A DNA stretch of 64,000 bases, taken from assembly GCA_027886175.1 (NCBI GenBank), contig JAJNNQ010000040.1, positions 29,098,001 to 29,162,000 on the forward strand, read 5' to 3'. The DNA comes from Phylloscopus collybita (lineage: Eukaryota; Chordata; Aves; Passeriformes; Phylloscopidae). Below are positions 1 through 9,079 of this stretch, in pieces. Each line of letters opens with the position of its first letter. Positions within the stretch are counted from its first letter, which is position 1. Below the pieces are notes generated by a model. It searched no databases, was not told the origin of the DNA, and saw nothing but the letters and a program-made list of their open reading frames with translations. The position numbers were made by a program, and so were the translations under genes.

Positions 1-6
1 CCCCTC

Positions 7-209
7 TGGAAAGGAGATATGACCCAAAACAGCGCAAGCGAAAAAAACCGAGAAAATTTGGAAATGGAGTGATTGCCACCAAAGAGACTGAGATGAAATG
101 AGGGCCACTGAAAAAGGCCAAGACTTACCAAAAATGACTCCAATTTAAATCCTGGAATCAGGGAAGCCATGCAAAACAAGAGATAGGAGAAGATGTCTCA
201 GAAGTGAAA
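7..209 (+). repeat. A half of the monomer, degenerate partner of the B half (~203 bp)
   Basis: Starting each half at TGGAAA (7 and 210), the A half shares collinear motifs with the B half. GCAAGCGAAAA is at 34-44 and 241-251. GAAATGGAGTG (61-71) matches GAATGGGGTG-like sequence near 262-271. ATGACTCCAATTTAAATCC (134-152) resembles ATGCTCATTAAAATCGC (312-328). GTCT occurs at 195-198 and 405-408. Offsets range from 178 to 210 bp, so indels have accumulated. An ancestral dimer of about 206 bp is inferred; by-eye similarity of this kind needs a formal self-alignment. Confidence 0.55.
143..162 (+). repeat. ATTTAAAT palindrome next to CCTG-GAAT-CAGG mini-inverted repeat
   Basis: An 8-bp perfect palindrome (143-150) abuts a short dyad with 4-bp arms and a 4-base spacer (151-162). 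Both recur in nearly every monomer. The mini-dyad falls close to where the long hairpin lies in the B half, which is consistent with a shared origin but is too short to prove it. Confidence 0.6.
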
Positions 210-210
210 T

Positions 211-226
211 GGAAAAAAAAACCATG
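211..226 (+). repeat. Variable poly-A tract (length-determining site of the monomer)
   Basis: In copy 1 this is GG, nine A, then CCATGG. Across the array it occurs in three main forms. The first keeps CCATGG, with about 8-10 A (413-414 bp monomers). The second replaces CCATGG with a T-interrupted or pure A run ending in AAATGAC (409-412 bp; examples at 414, 825 and 4128). The third has a CTG or GTG followed by about 14-17 A before CATGG or CCATGG, lacking the GAAATGG before it (411-415 bp; examples at 2475, 3303 and 13616). Most of the monomer length variation comes from here. Homopolymer length is also the part most prone to sequencing error. Confidence 0.9.
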
Positions 227-327
227 GAAAAATGACAGAAGCAAGCGAAAACCATAAAAGTGAATGGCGTGGCCAGAAGTGCAGGGAAATGGATGGAAGC
301 TTGCCCAATTAATGCTCATTAAAATCG

Positions 328-389
328 CAAGATTTCGTTCCCTTTCCTGAAAGGAAAGTCTTCCTTTCAGGAAAGGGAACGAAATCTTG
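328..389 (+). repeat. Perfect inverted repeat, 29-bp arms, 4-base AGTC loop (one per monomer)
   Basis: The left arm (328-356, beginning CAAGATTTCGTT and ending GAAAGGAA) is the exact reverse complement of the right arm (361-389, beginning TTCCTTTC and ending GAAATCTTG). The loop AGTC is at 357-360. The element recurs in every complete monomer at the same place, usually with both arms intact. Such a dyad could extrude as a cruciform in supercoiled DNA or fold as a hairpin in a transcript. Known variants are single arm changes (for example a weakened GGG to AGG in the right arm), 3-base loops, loop substitutions and one inverted loop. It is not flanked by a T-run on either strand and no gene is present, so I do not call it a terminator. 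Confidence 0.97.
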
Positions 390-3300
390 AAATCAGAGAA
401 CAAAGTCTAACAACCCCTCTGGAAAGGAGATATGACCCAAAACAGCGCAAGCGAAAAAAACCGAGAAAATTTGGAAATGGAGTGATTGCCACCAAAGAGA
501 CTGAGATGAAATGAGGGCCACTGAAAAAGGCCAAGACTTACCAAAAATGACTCCAATTTAAATCCTGGAATCAGGGAAGCCATGCAAAACAAGAGATAGG
601 AGAAGATGTCTCAGAAGTGAAATGGAAAAAAAAAAATAAAAAATGACAGAAGCAAGCGAAAACCGTAAAAGTGAATGGGGTGGCCAGAAGTGCAGGGAAA
701 TGGATGGAAGCTTGCCCAATTAATGCTCATTAAAATCGCAAGATTTCGTTCCCTTTCCTGAAAGGAAAGTCTTCCTTTCAGGAAAGGGAACGAAATCTTG
801 AAATCAGAGAACAAAGTCTAACAACCCCTCTGGAAAGGAGATATGACCCAAAACAGCGCAAGCGAAAAAAACCGAGAAAATTTGGAAATGGAGTGATTGC
901 CACCAAAGAGACTGAGATGAAATGAGGGCCACTGAAAAAGGCCAAGACTTACCAAAAATGACTCCAATTTAAATCCTGGAATCAGGGAAGCCATGCAAAA
1001 CAAGAGATAGGAGAAGATGTCTCAGAAGTGAAATGAAAAAAAAAAAATAAAAAATGACAGAAGCAAGCGAAAACCATAAAAGTGAATGGGGTGGCCAGAA
1101 GTGCAGGGAAATGGACGGAAGCTTGCCCAATTAATGCTCATTAAAATCGCAAGATTTCGTTCCCTTTCCTGAAAGGAAAGTCTTCCTTTCAGGAAAGGGA
1201 ACGAAATCTTGAAATCAGAGAACAAAGTCTAACAACCCCTCTGGAAAGGAGATATGACCCAAAACAGCGCAAGCAAAAAAAACCGAGAAAATTTGGAAAT
1301 GGAGTGATTGCCACCAAAGAGACTGAGATGAAATGAGGGCCGCTGAAAAAGGCCAAGACTTACCAAAAATGACTCCAATTTAAATCCTGGAATCAGGGAA
1401 GCCATGCAAAACAAGAGATAGGAGAAGATGTCTCCGAAGTGAAATGGAAAAAAAACCATGGAAAAATGACAGAAGCAAGCGAAAACCATAAAAGTGAATG
1501 GGGTGGCCAGAAGTGCAGGGAAATGGACGGAAGCTTGCCCAATTAATGCTCATTAAAATCGCAAGATTTCGTTCCCTTTCCTGAAAGGAAAGTCTTCCTT
1601 TCAGGAAAGGGAACGAAATCTTGAAATCAGAGAACAAAGTCTAACAACCCCTCTGGAAAGGAGATATGACCCAAAACAGCGCAAGCGAAAAAAACCGAGA
1701 AAATTTGGAAATGGAGTGATTGCCACCAAAGAGACTGAGATGAAATGAGGGCCGCTGAAAAAGGCCAAGACTTACCAAAAATGACTCCAATTTAAATCCT
1801 GGAATCAGGGAAGCCATGCAAAACAAGAGATAGGAAAAAATGTCTCCGAAGTGAAATGGAAAAAAAAAACCATGGAAAAATGACAGAAGCAAGCGAAAAC
1901 CATAAAAGTGAATGGGGTGGCCAGAAGTGCAGGGAAATGGACGGAAGCTTGCTCAATTAATGCTCATTAAAATCGCAAGATTTCGTTCCCTTTCCTGAAA
2001 GGAAAGTCTTCCTTTCAGGAAAGGGAACGAAATCTTGAAATCAGAGAACAAAGTCTAACAACCCCTCTGGAAAGGAGATATGACCCAAAACAGCGCAAGC
2101 GAAAAAAACCGAGAAAATTTGGAAATGGAGTGATTGCCACCAAAGAGACTGAGATGAAATGAGGGCCGCTGAAAAAGGCCAAGACTTACCAAAAATGACT
2201 CCAATTTAAATCCTGGAATCAGGGAAGCCATGCAAAACAAGAGATAGGAGAAGATGTCTCCGAAGTGAAATGGAAAAAAAAACCATGGAAAAATGACAGA
2301 AGCAAGCGAAAACCATAAAAGTGAATGGGGTGGCCAGAAGTGCAGGGAAATGGACGGAAGCTTGCCCAATTAATGCTCATTAAAATCGCAAGATTTCGTT
2401 CCCTTTCCTGAAAGGAAAGTCTTCCTTTCAGGAAAGGGAACGAAATCTTGAAATCAGAGAACAAAGTCTAACAACCCCTCTGGAAAGGAGATATGACCCA
2501 AAACAGCGCAAGCGAAAAAAACCGAGAAAATTTGGAAATGGAGTGATTGCCACCAAAGAGACTGAGATGAAATGAGGGCCACTGAAAAAGGCCAAGACTT
2601 ACCAAAAATGACTCCAATTTAAATCCTGGAATCAGGGAAGCCATGCAAAACAAGAGATAGGAAAAAATGTCTCAGAACTGAAAAAAAAAAAAAAAAACAT
2701 GGAAAAATGACAGAAGCAAGCGAAAACCATAAAAGTGAATGGGGTGGCCAGAAGTGCAGGGAAATGGATGGAAGCTTGCCCAATTAATGCTCATTAAAAT
2801 CGCAAGATTTCGTTCCCTTTCCTGAAAGGAAAGTCTTCCTTTCAGGAAAGGGAACGAAATCTTGAAATCAGAGAACAAAGTCTAACAACCCCTCTGGAAA
2901 GGAGATATGACCCAAAACAGCGCAAGCGAAAAAAACCGAGAAAATTTGGAAATGGAGTGATTGCCACCAAAGAGACTGAGATGAAATGAGGGCCGCTGAA
3001 AAAGGCCAAGACTTACCAAAAATGACTCCAATTTAAATCCTGGAATCAGGGAAGCCATGCAAAACAAGAGATAGGAGAAGATGTCTCAGAAGTGAAATGG
3101 AAAAAAAAAACCATGGAAAAATGACAGAAGCAAGCGAAAACCATAAAAGTGAATGGGGTGGCCAGAAGTGCAGGGAAATGGACGGAAGCTTGCCCAATTA
3201 ATGCTCATTAAAATCGCAAGATTTCGTTCCCTTTCCTGAAAGGAAAGTCTTCCTTTCAGGAAAGGGAACGAAATCTTGAAATCAGAGAACAAAGTCTAAC

Positions 3301-3716
3301 AACCCCTCTGGAAAGGAGATATGACCCAAAACAGCGCAAGCGAAAAAAACCGAGAAAATTTGGAAATGGAGTGATTGCCACCAAAGAGACTGAGATGAAA
3401 TGAGGGCCACTGAAAAAGGCCAAGACTTACCAAAAATGACTCCAATTTAAATCCTGGAATCAGGGAAGCCATGCAAAACAAGAGATAGGAGAAAATGTCT
3501 CAGAACTGAAAAAAAAAAAAAAAAACATGGAAAAATGACAGAAGCAAGCGAAAACCATAAAAGTGAATGGGGTGGCCAGAAGTGCAGGGAAATGGACGGA
3601 AGCTTGCTCAATTAATGCTCATTAAAATCGCAAGATTTCGTTCCCTTTCCTGAAAGGAAAGTCTTCCTTTCAGGAAAGGGAACGAAATCTTGAAATCAGA
3701 GAACAAAGTCTAACAA

Positions 3717-6606
3717 CCCCTCTGGAAAGGAGATATGACCCAAAACAGCGCAAGCGAAAAAAACCGAGAAAATTTGGAAATGGAGTGATTGCCACCAAAG
3801 AGACTGAGATGAAATGAGGGCCGCTGAAAAAGGCCAAGACTTACCAAAAATGACTCCAATTTAAATCCTGGAATCAGGGAAGCCATGCAAAACAAGAGAT
3901 AGGAGAAGATGTCTCCGAAGTGAAATGAAAAAAAAAAAAAAAAAAATGACAGAAGCAAGCGAAAACCATAAAAGTGAATGGGGTGGCCAGAAGTGCAGGG
4001 AAATGGACGGAAGCTTGCCCAATTAATGCTCATTAAAATCGTAAGATTTCGTTCCCTTTCCTGAAAGGAAAGTCTTCCTTTCAGGAAAAGGAACGAAATC
4101 TTGAAATCAGAGAACAAAGTCTAACAACCCCTCTGGAAAGGAGATATGACCCAAAACAGCGCAAGCGAAAAAAACCGAGAAAATTTGGAAATGGAGTGAT
4201 TGCCACCAAAGAGACTGAGATGAAATGAGGGCCACTGAAAAAGGCCAAGACTTACCAAAAATGACTCCAATTTAAATCCTGGAATCAGGGAAGCCATGCA
4301 AAACAAGAGATAGGAGAAGATGTCTCAGAAGTGAAATGGAAAAAAAAAAATAAAAAATGACAGAAGCAAGCGAAAACCATAAAAGTGAATGGGGTGGCCA
4401 GAAGTGCAGGGAAATGGACGGAAGCTTGCCCAATTAATGCTCATTAAAATCGCAAGATTTCGTTCCCTTTCCTGAAAGGAAAGTCTTCCTTTCAGGAAAG
4501 GGAACGAAATCTTGAAATCAGAGAACAAAGTCTAACAACCCCTCTGGAAAGGAGATATGACCCAAAACAGCGCAAGCGAAAAAAACCGAGAAAATTTGGA
4601 AATGGAGTGATTGCCACCAAAGAGACTGAGATGAAATGAGGGCCGCTGAAAAAGGCCAAGACTTACCAAAAATGACTCCAATTTAAATCCTGGAATCAGG
4701 GAAGCCATGCAAAACAAGAGATAGGAGAAGATGTCTCAGAAGTGAAATGGAAAAAAAAACCATGGAAAAATGACAGAAGCAAGCGAAAACCATAAAAGTG
4801 AATGGGGTGGCCAGAAGTGCAGGGAAATGGACGGAAGCTTGCTCAATTAATGCTCATTAAAATCGCAAGATTTCGTTCCCTTTCCTGAAAGGAAAGTCTT
4901 CCTTTCAGGAAAGGGAACGAAATCTTGAAATCAGAGAACAAAGTCTAACAACCCCTCTGGAAAGGAGATATGACCCAAAACAGCGCAAGCGAAAAAAACC
5001 GAGAAAATTTGGAAATGGAGTGATTGCCACCAAAGAGACTGAGATGAAATGAGGGCCGCTGAAAAAGGCCAAGACTTACCAAAAATGACTCCAATTTAAA
5101 TCCTGGAATCAGGGAAGCCATGCAAAACAAGAGATAGGAGAAGATGTCTCCGAAGTGAAATGGAAAAAAAAACCATGGAAAAATGACAGAAGCAAGCGAA
5201 AACCATAAAAGTGAATGGGGTGGCCAGAAGTGCAGGGAAATGGACGGAAGCTTGCCCAATTAATGCTCATTAAAATCGCAAGATTTCGTTCCCTTTCCTG
5301 AAAGGAAAGTCTTCCTTTCAGGAAAGGGAACGAAATCTTGAAATCAGAGAACAAAGTCTAACAACCCCTCTGGAAAGGAGATATGACCCAAAACAGCGCA
5401 AGCAAAAAAAACCGAGAAAATTTGGAAATGGAGTGATTGCCACCAAAGAGACTGAGATGAAATGAGGGCCGCTGAAAAAGGCCAAGACTTACCAAAAATG
5501 ACTCCAATTTAAATCCTGGAATCAGGGAAGCCATGCAAAACAAGAGATAGGAGAAAATGTCTCAGAACTGAAAAAAAAAAAAAAAAACATGGAAAAATGA
5601 CAGAAGCAAGCGAAAACCATAAAAGTGAATGGGGTGGCCAGAAGTGCAGGGAAATGGATGGAAGCTTGCCCAATTAATGCTCATTAAAATCGCAAGATTT
5701 CGTTCCCTTTCCTGAAAGGAAAGTCTTCCTTTCAGGAAAGGGAACGAAATCTTGAAATCAGAGAACAAAGTCTAACAACCCCTCTGGAAAGGAGATATGA
5801 CCCAAAACAGCGCAAGCGAAAAAAACCGAGAAAATTTGGAAATGGAGTGATTGCCACCAAAGAGACTGAGATGAAATGAGGGCCGCTGAAAAAGGCCAAG
5901 ACTTACCAAAAATGACTCCAATTTAAATCCTGGAATCAGGGAAGCCATGCAAAACAAGAGATAGGAGAAGATGTCTCCGAAGTGAAATGGAAAAAAAAAA
6001 CCATGGAAAAATGACAGAAGCAAGCGAAAACCATAAAAGTGAATGGGGTGGCCAGAAGTGCAGGGAAATGGACGGAAGCTTGCCCAATTAATGCTCATTA
6101 AAATCGCAAGATTTCGTTCCCTTTCCTGAAAGGAAAGTCTTCCTTTCAGGAAAGGGAACGAAATCTTGAAATCAGAGAACAAAGTCTAACAACCCCTCTG
6201 GAAAGGAGATATGACCCAAAACAGCGCAAGCGAAAAAAACCGAGAAAATTTGGAAATGGAGTGATTGCCACCAAAGAGACTGAGATGAAATGAGGGCCGC
6301 TGAAAAAGGCCAAGACTTACCAAAAATGACTCCAATTTAAATCCTGGAATCAGGGAAGCCATGCAAAACAAGAGATAGGAGAAGATGTCTCCGAAGTGAA
6401 ATGGAAAAAAAAAACCATGGAAAAATGACAGAAGCAAGCGAAAACCATAAAAGTGAATGGGGTGGCCAGAAGTGCAGGGAAATGGACGGAAGCTTGCCCA
6501 ATTAATGCTCATTAAAATCGCAAGATTTCGTTCCCTTTCCTGAAAGGAAAGTCTTCCTTTCAGGAAAGGGAACGAAATCTTGAAATCAGAGAACAAAGTC
6601 TAACAA
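3717..6606 (+). repeat. HOR unit L1, 7 monomers, 2890 bp
   Basis: Monomers start at 3717, 4128, 4539, 4952, 5365, 5779 and 6193. The unit opens with a CGTAAG monomer (also AAAAGG in the right hairpin arm). Its third monomer has GCTCAATT, the fourth TCTCCGAAG, and the fifth GCAAAAAAAACCG with the CTG-poly-A form. The last two are 414-bp TCTCCGAAG monomers that look like copies of each other. The same marker order recurs in the next three units. Confidence 0.85.
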
Positions 6607-9079
6607 CCCCTCTGGAAAGGAGATATGACCCAAAACAGCGCAAGCGAAAAAAACCGAGAAAATTTGGAAATGGAGTGATTGCCACCAAAGAGACTGAGAT
6701 GAAATGAGGGCCACTGAAAAAGGCCAAGACTTACCAAAAATGACTCCAATTTAAATCCTGGAATCAGGGAAGCCATGCAAAACAAGAGATAGGAGAAGAT
6801 GTCTCAGAAGTGAAATGAAAAAAAAAAAATAAAAAATGACAGAAGCAAGCGAAAACCATAAAAGTGAATGGGGTGGCCAGAAGTGCAGGGAAATGGACGG
6901 AAGCTTGCCCAATTAATGCTCATTAAAATCGTAAGATTTCGTTCCCTTTCCTGAAAGGAAAGTCTTCCTTTCAGGAAAAGGAACGAAATCTTGAAATCAG
7001 AGAACAAAGTCTAACAACCCCTCTGGAAAGGAGATATGACCCAAAACAGCGCAAGCGAAAAAAACCGAGAAAATTTGGAAATGGAGTGATTGCCACCAAA
7101 GAGACTGAGATGAAATGAGGGCCACTGAAAAAGGCCAAGACTTACCAAAAATGACTCCAATTTAAATCCTGGAATCAGGGAAGCCATGCAAAACAAGAGA
7201 TAGGAGAAGATGTCTCAGAAGTGAAATGGAAAAAAAAAAATAAAAAATGACAGAACCAAGCGAAAACCATAAAAGTGAATGGGGTGGCCAGAAGTGCAGG
7301 GAAATGGACGGAAGCTTGCCCAATTAATGCTCATTAAAATCGCAAGATTTCGTTCCCTTTCCTGAAAGGAAAGTCTTCCTTTCAGGAAAGGGAACGAAAT
7401 CTTGAAATCAGAGAACAAAGTCTAACAACCCCTCTGGAAAGGAGATATGACCCAAAACAGCGCAAGCGAAAAAAACCGAGAAAATTTGGAAATGGAGTGA
7501 TTGCCACCAAAGAGACTGAGATGAAATGAGGGCCGCTGAAAAAGGCCAAGACTTACCAAAAATGACTCCAATTTAAATCCTGGAATCAGGGAAGCCATGC
7601 AAAACAAGAGATAGGAGAAGATGTCTCAGAAGTGAAATGGAAAAAAAAACCATGGAAAAATGACAGAAGCAAGCGAAAACCATAAAAGTGAATGGGGTGG
7701 CCAGAAGTGCAGGGAAATGGACGGAAGCTTGCTCAATTAATGCTCATTAAAATCGCAAGATTTCGTTCCCTTTCCTGAAAGGAAAGTCTTCCTTTCAGGA
7801 AAGGGAACGAAATCTTGAAATCAGAGAACAAAGTCTAACAACCCCTCTGGAAAGGAGATATGACCCAAAACAGCGCAAGCGAAAAAAACCGAGAAAATTT
7901 GGAAATGGAGTGATTGCCACCAAAGAGACTGAGATGAAATGAGGGCCGCTGAAAAAGGCCAAGACTTACCAAAAATGACTCCAATTTAAATCCTGGAATC
8001 AGGGAAGCCATGCAAAACAAGAGATAGGAGAAGATGTCTCCGAAGTGAAATGGAAAAAAAAACCATGGAAAAATGACAGAAGCAAGCGAAAACCATAAAA
8101 GTGAATGGGGTGGCCAGAAGTGCAGGGAAATGGACGGAAGCTTGCCCAATTAATGCTCATTAAAATCGCAAGATTTCGTTCCCTTTCCTGAAAGGAAAGT
8201 CTTCCTTTCAGGAAAGGGAACGAAATCTGGAAATCAGAGAACAAAGTCTAACAACCCCTCTGGAAAGGAGATATGACCCAAAACAGCGCAAGCAAAAAAA
8301 ACCGAGAAAATTTGGAAATGGAGTGATTGCCACCAAAGAGACTGAGATGAAATGAGGGCCGCTGAAAAAGGCCAAGACTTACCAAAAATGACTCCAATTT
8401 AAATCCTGGAATCAGGGAAGCCATGCAAAACAAGAGATAGGAGAAAATGTCTCAGAACTGAAAAAAAAAAAAAAAAACATGGAAAAATGACAGAAGCAAG
8501 CGAAAACCATAAAAGTGAATGGGGTGGCCAGAAGTGCAGGGAAATGGACGGAAGCTTGCCCAATTAATGCTCATTAAAATCGCAAGATTTCGTTCCCTTT
8601 CCTGAAAGGAAAGTCTTCCTTTCAGGAAAGGGAACGAAATCTTGAAATCAGAGAACAAAGTCTAACAACCCCTCTGGAAAGGAGATATGACCCAAAACAG
8701 CGCAAGCGAAAAAAACCGAGAAAATTTGGAAATGGAGTGATTGCCACCAAAGAGACTGAGATGAAATGAGGGCCACTGAAAAAGGCCAAGACTTACCAAA
8801 AATGACTCCAATTTAAATCCTGGAATCAGGGAAGCCATGCAAAACAAGAGATAGGAGAAGATGTCTCAGAAGTGAAATGGAAAAAAAAAAATAAAAAATG
8901 ACAGAACCAAGCGAAAACCATAAAAGTGAATGGGGTGGCCAGAAGTGCAGGGAAATGGACGGAAGCTTGCCCAATTAATGCTCATTAAAATCGCAAGATT
9001 TCGTTCCCTTTCCTGAAAGGAAAGTCTTCCTTTCAGGAAAGGGAACGAAATCTTGAAATCAGAGAACAAAGTCTAACAA
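6607..9079 (+). repeat. HOR unit L2, 6 monomers, 2473 bp
   Basis: Monomers start at 6607, 7018, 7429, 7842, 8255 and 8669. It opens with the CGTAAG marker and has the same run as L1: GCTCAATT, then TCTCCGAAG, then GCAAAAAAAACCG with CTG-poly-A. It lacks the paired 414-bp monomers of L1 and ends instead with an AGAACCAAGCG monomer. Monomer 20 has a private GAAATCTGG in place of GAAATCTTG (8228), which breaks the end of the hairpin right arm. Confidence 0.85.

Larger units (their letters stand above)
1..413 (+). repeat. Representative satellite monomer (copy 1, 413 bp)
   Basis: Hand-counted composition is 172 A, 74 C, 96 G and 71 T, giving 41% GC and 65% purine on this strand. In order it holds a CCCCTCTGG start, the GCAAGCGAAAA motif (34-44), the GGGCC-A/G-CTG diagnostic site (about 102-110), an ATTTAAAT palindrome (143-150), the TCTCAGAAGTG site (about 196-206), the poly-A tract (213-221), a second GCAAGCGAAAA (241-251), an AAGCTT hexamer (about 297-302) and the 62-bp inverted repeat (328-389). 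AAGCTT occurs once in nearly every copy, so HindIII should give a ladder of about 413 bp. Copy 1 has a private GGCGTGG in place of the usual GGGGTGG and carries GATGG instead of the common GACGG. Confidence 0.97.
210..419 (+). repeat. B half of the monomer, carrying the poly-A tract and long hairpin (~210 bp)
   Basis: This partner of the A half begins at TGGAAA (210) and runs to the next TGGAAA (420). It holds the features that vary most in length: the poly-A tract right after its start and the 62-bp inverted repeat. The A half has only a small palindrome (151-162) near the matching place, so the long hairpin may have grown in this half after the dimer formed. That order of events is inference. 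Confidence 0.55.
1..3716 (+). repeat. Monomers 1-9, left entry block without a clear HOR frame
   Basis: Monomers start at 1, 414, 825, 1236, 1648, 2062, 2475, 2889 and 3303. Subtypes alternate: GGGCCACTG in copies 1-3, 7 and 9; GGGCCGCTG in copies 4-6 and 8. The GCTCAATT variant appears in copies 5 and 9, and the long CTG-poly-A form in copies 7 and 9. These variants also mark the units to the right, so this is probably more of the same HOR family with rearranged order. No other feature is seen here. Confidence 0.85.

Noticed and set aside
328..389. Rho-independent terminator or small-RNA gene from the hairpin
   Set aside because: There is no U-tract on either strand next to the stem and no gene to terminate. 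A transcript cannot be shown from sequence alone.
328..389. Terminal inverted repeats of a foldback or MITE transposon
   Set aside because: The arms are separated by only 4 bases, no target-site duplication flanks them, and the element is at the same place in every monomer. Origin from an ancient insertion into one half-monomer cannot be excluded but is unsupported.
300..390. CENP-B box
   Set aside because: TTTCG occurs in the hairpin arm and, on the other strand, near the GCAAGCGAAAA motifs, but the downstream A and CGGG positions of the box do not match in either case.
1..413. A 41-bp sub-repeat (413 is about ten times 41.3), as in some bird satellites
   Set aside because: ATG/AAATGG-like motifs recur at irregular steps of roughly 25 to 43 bp. 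I could not align consecutive 41-bp blocks by eye, so I do not claim this periodicity or a bird origin.
1..413. Assignment to a named satellite family or species
   Set aside because: I do not recognise the monomer with confidence, and no flanking unique sequence is available.
414..824. AATAAA as a polyadenylation signal
   Set aside because: It lies inside the A-run form of the poly-A tract and in one private variant (about 57786). With no transcript or gene upstream, it is most simply a T within an A run.
5772..6596. Two successive 136-codon minus-strand frames (5772-6182 and 6186-6596) as a possible gene pair
   Set aside because: They arise where two 414-bp monomers (a multiple of three) keep the frame open through the poly-A tract. 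The translations are the same and each ends at the shared stop. This is a repeat artefact.
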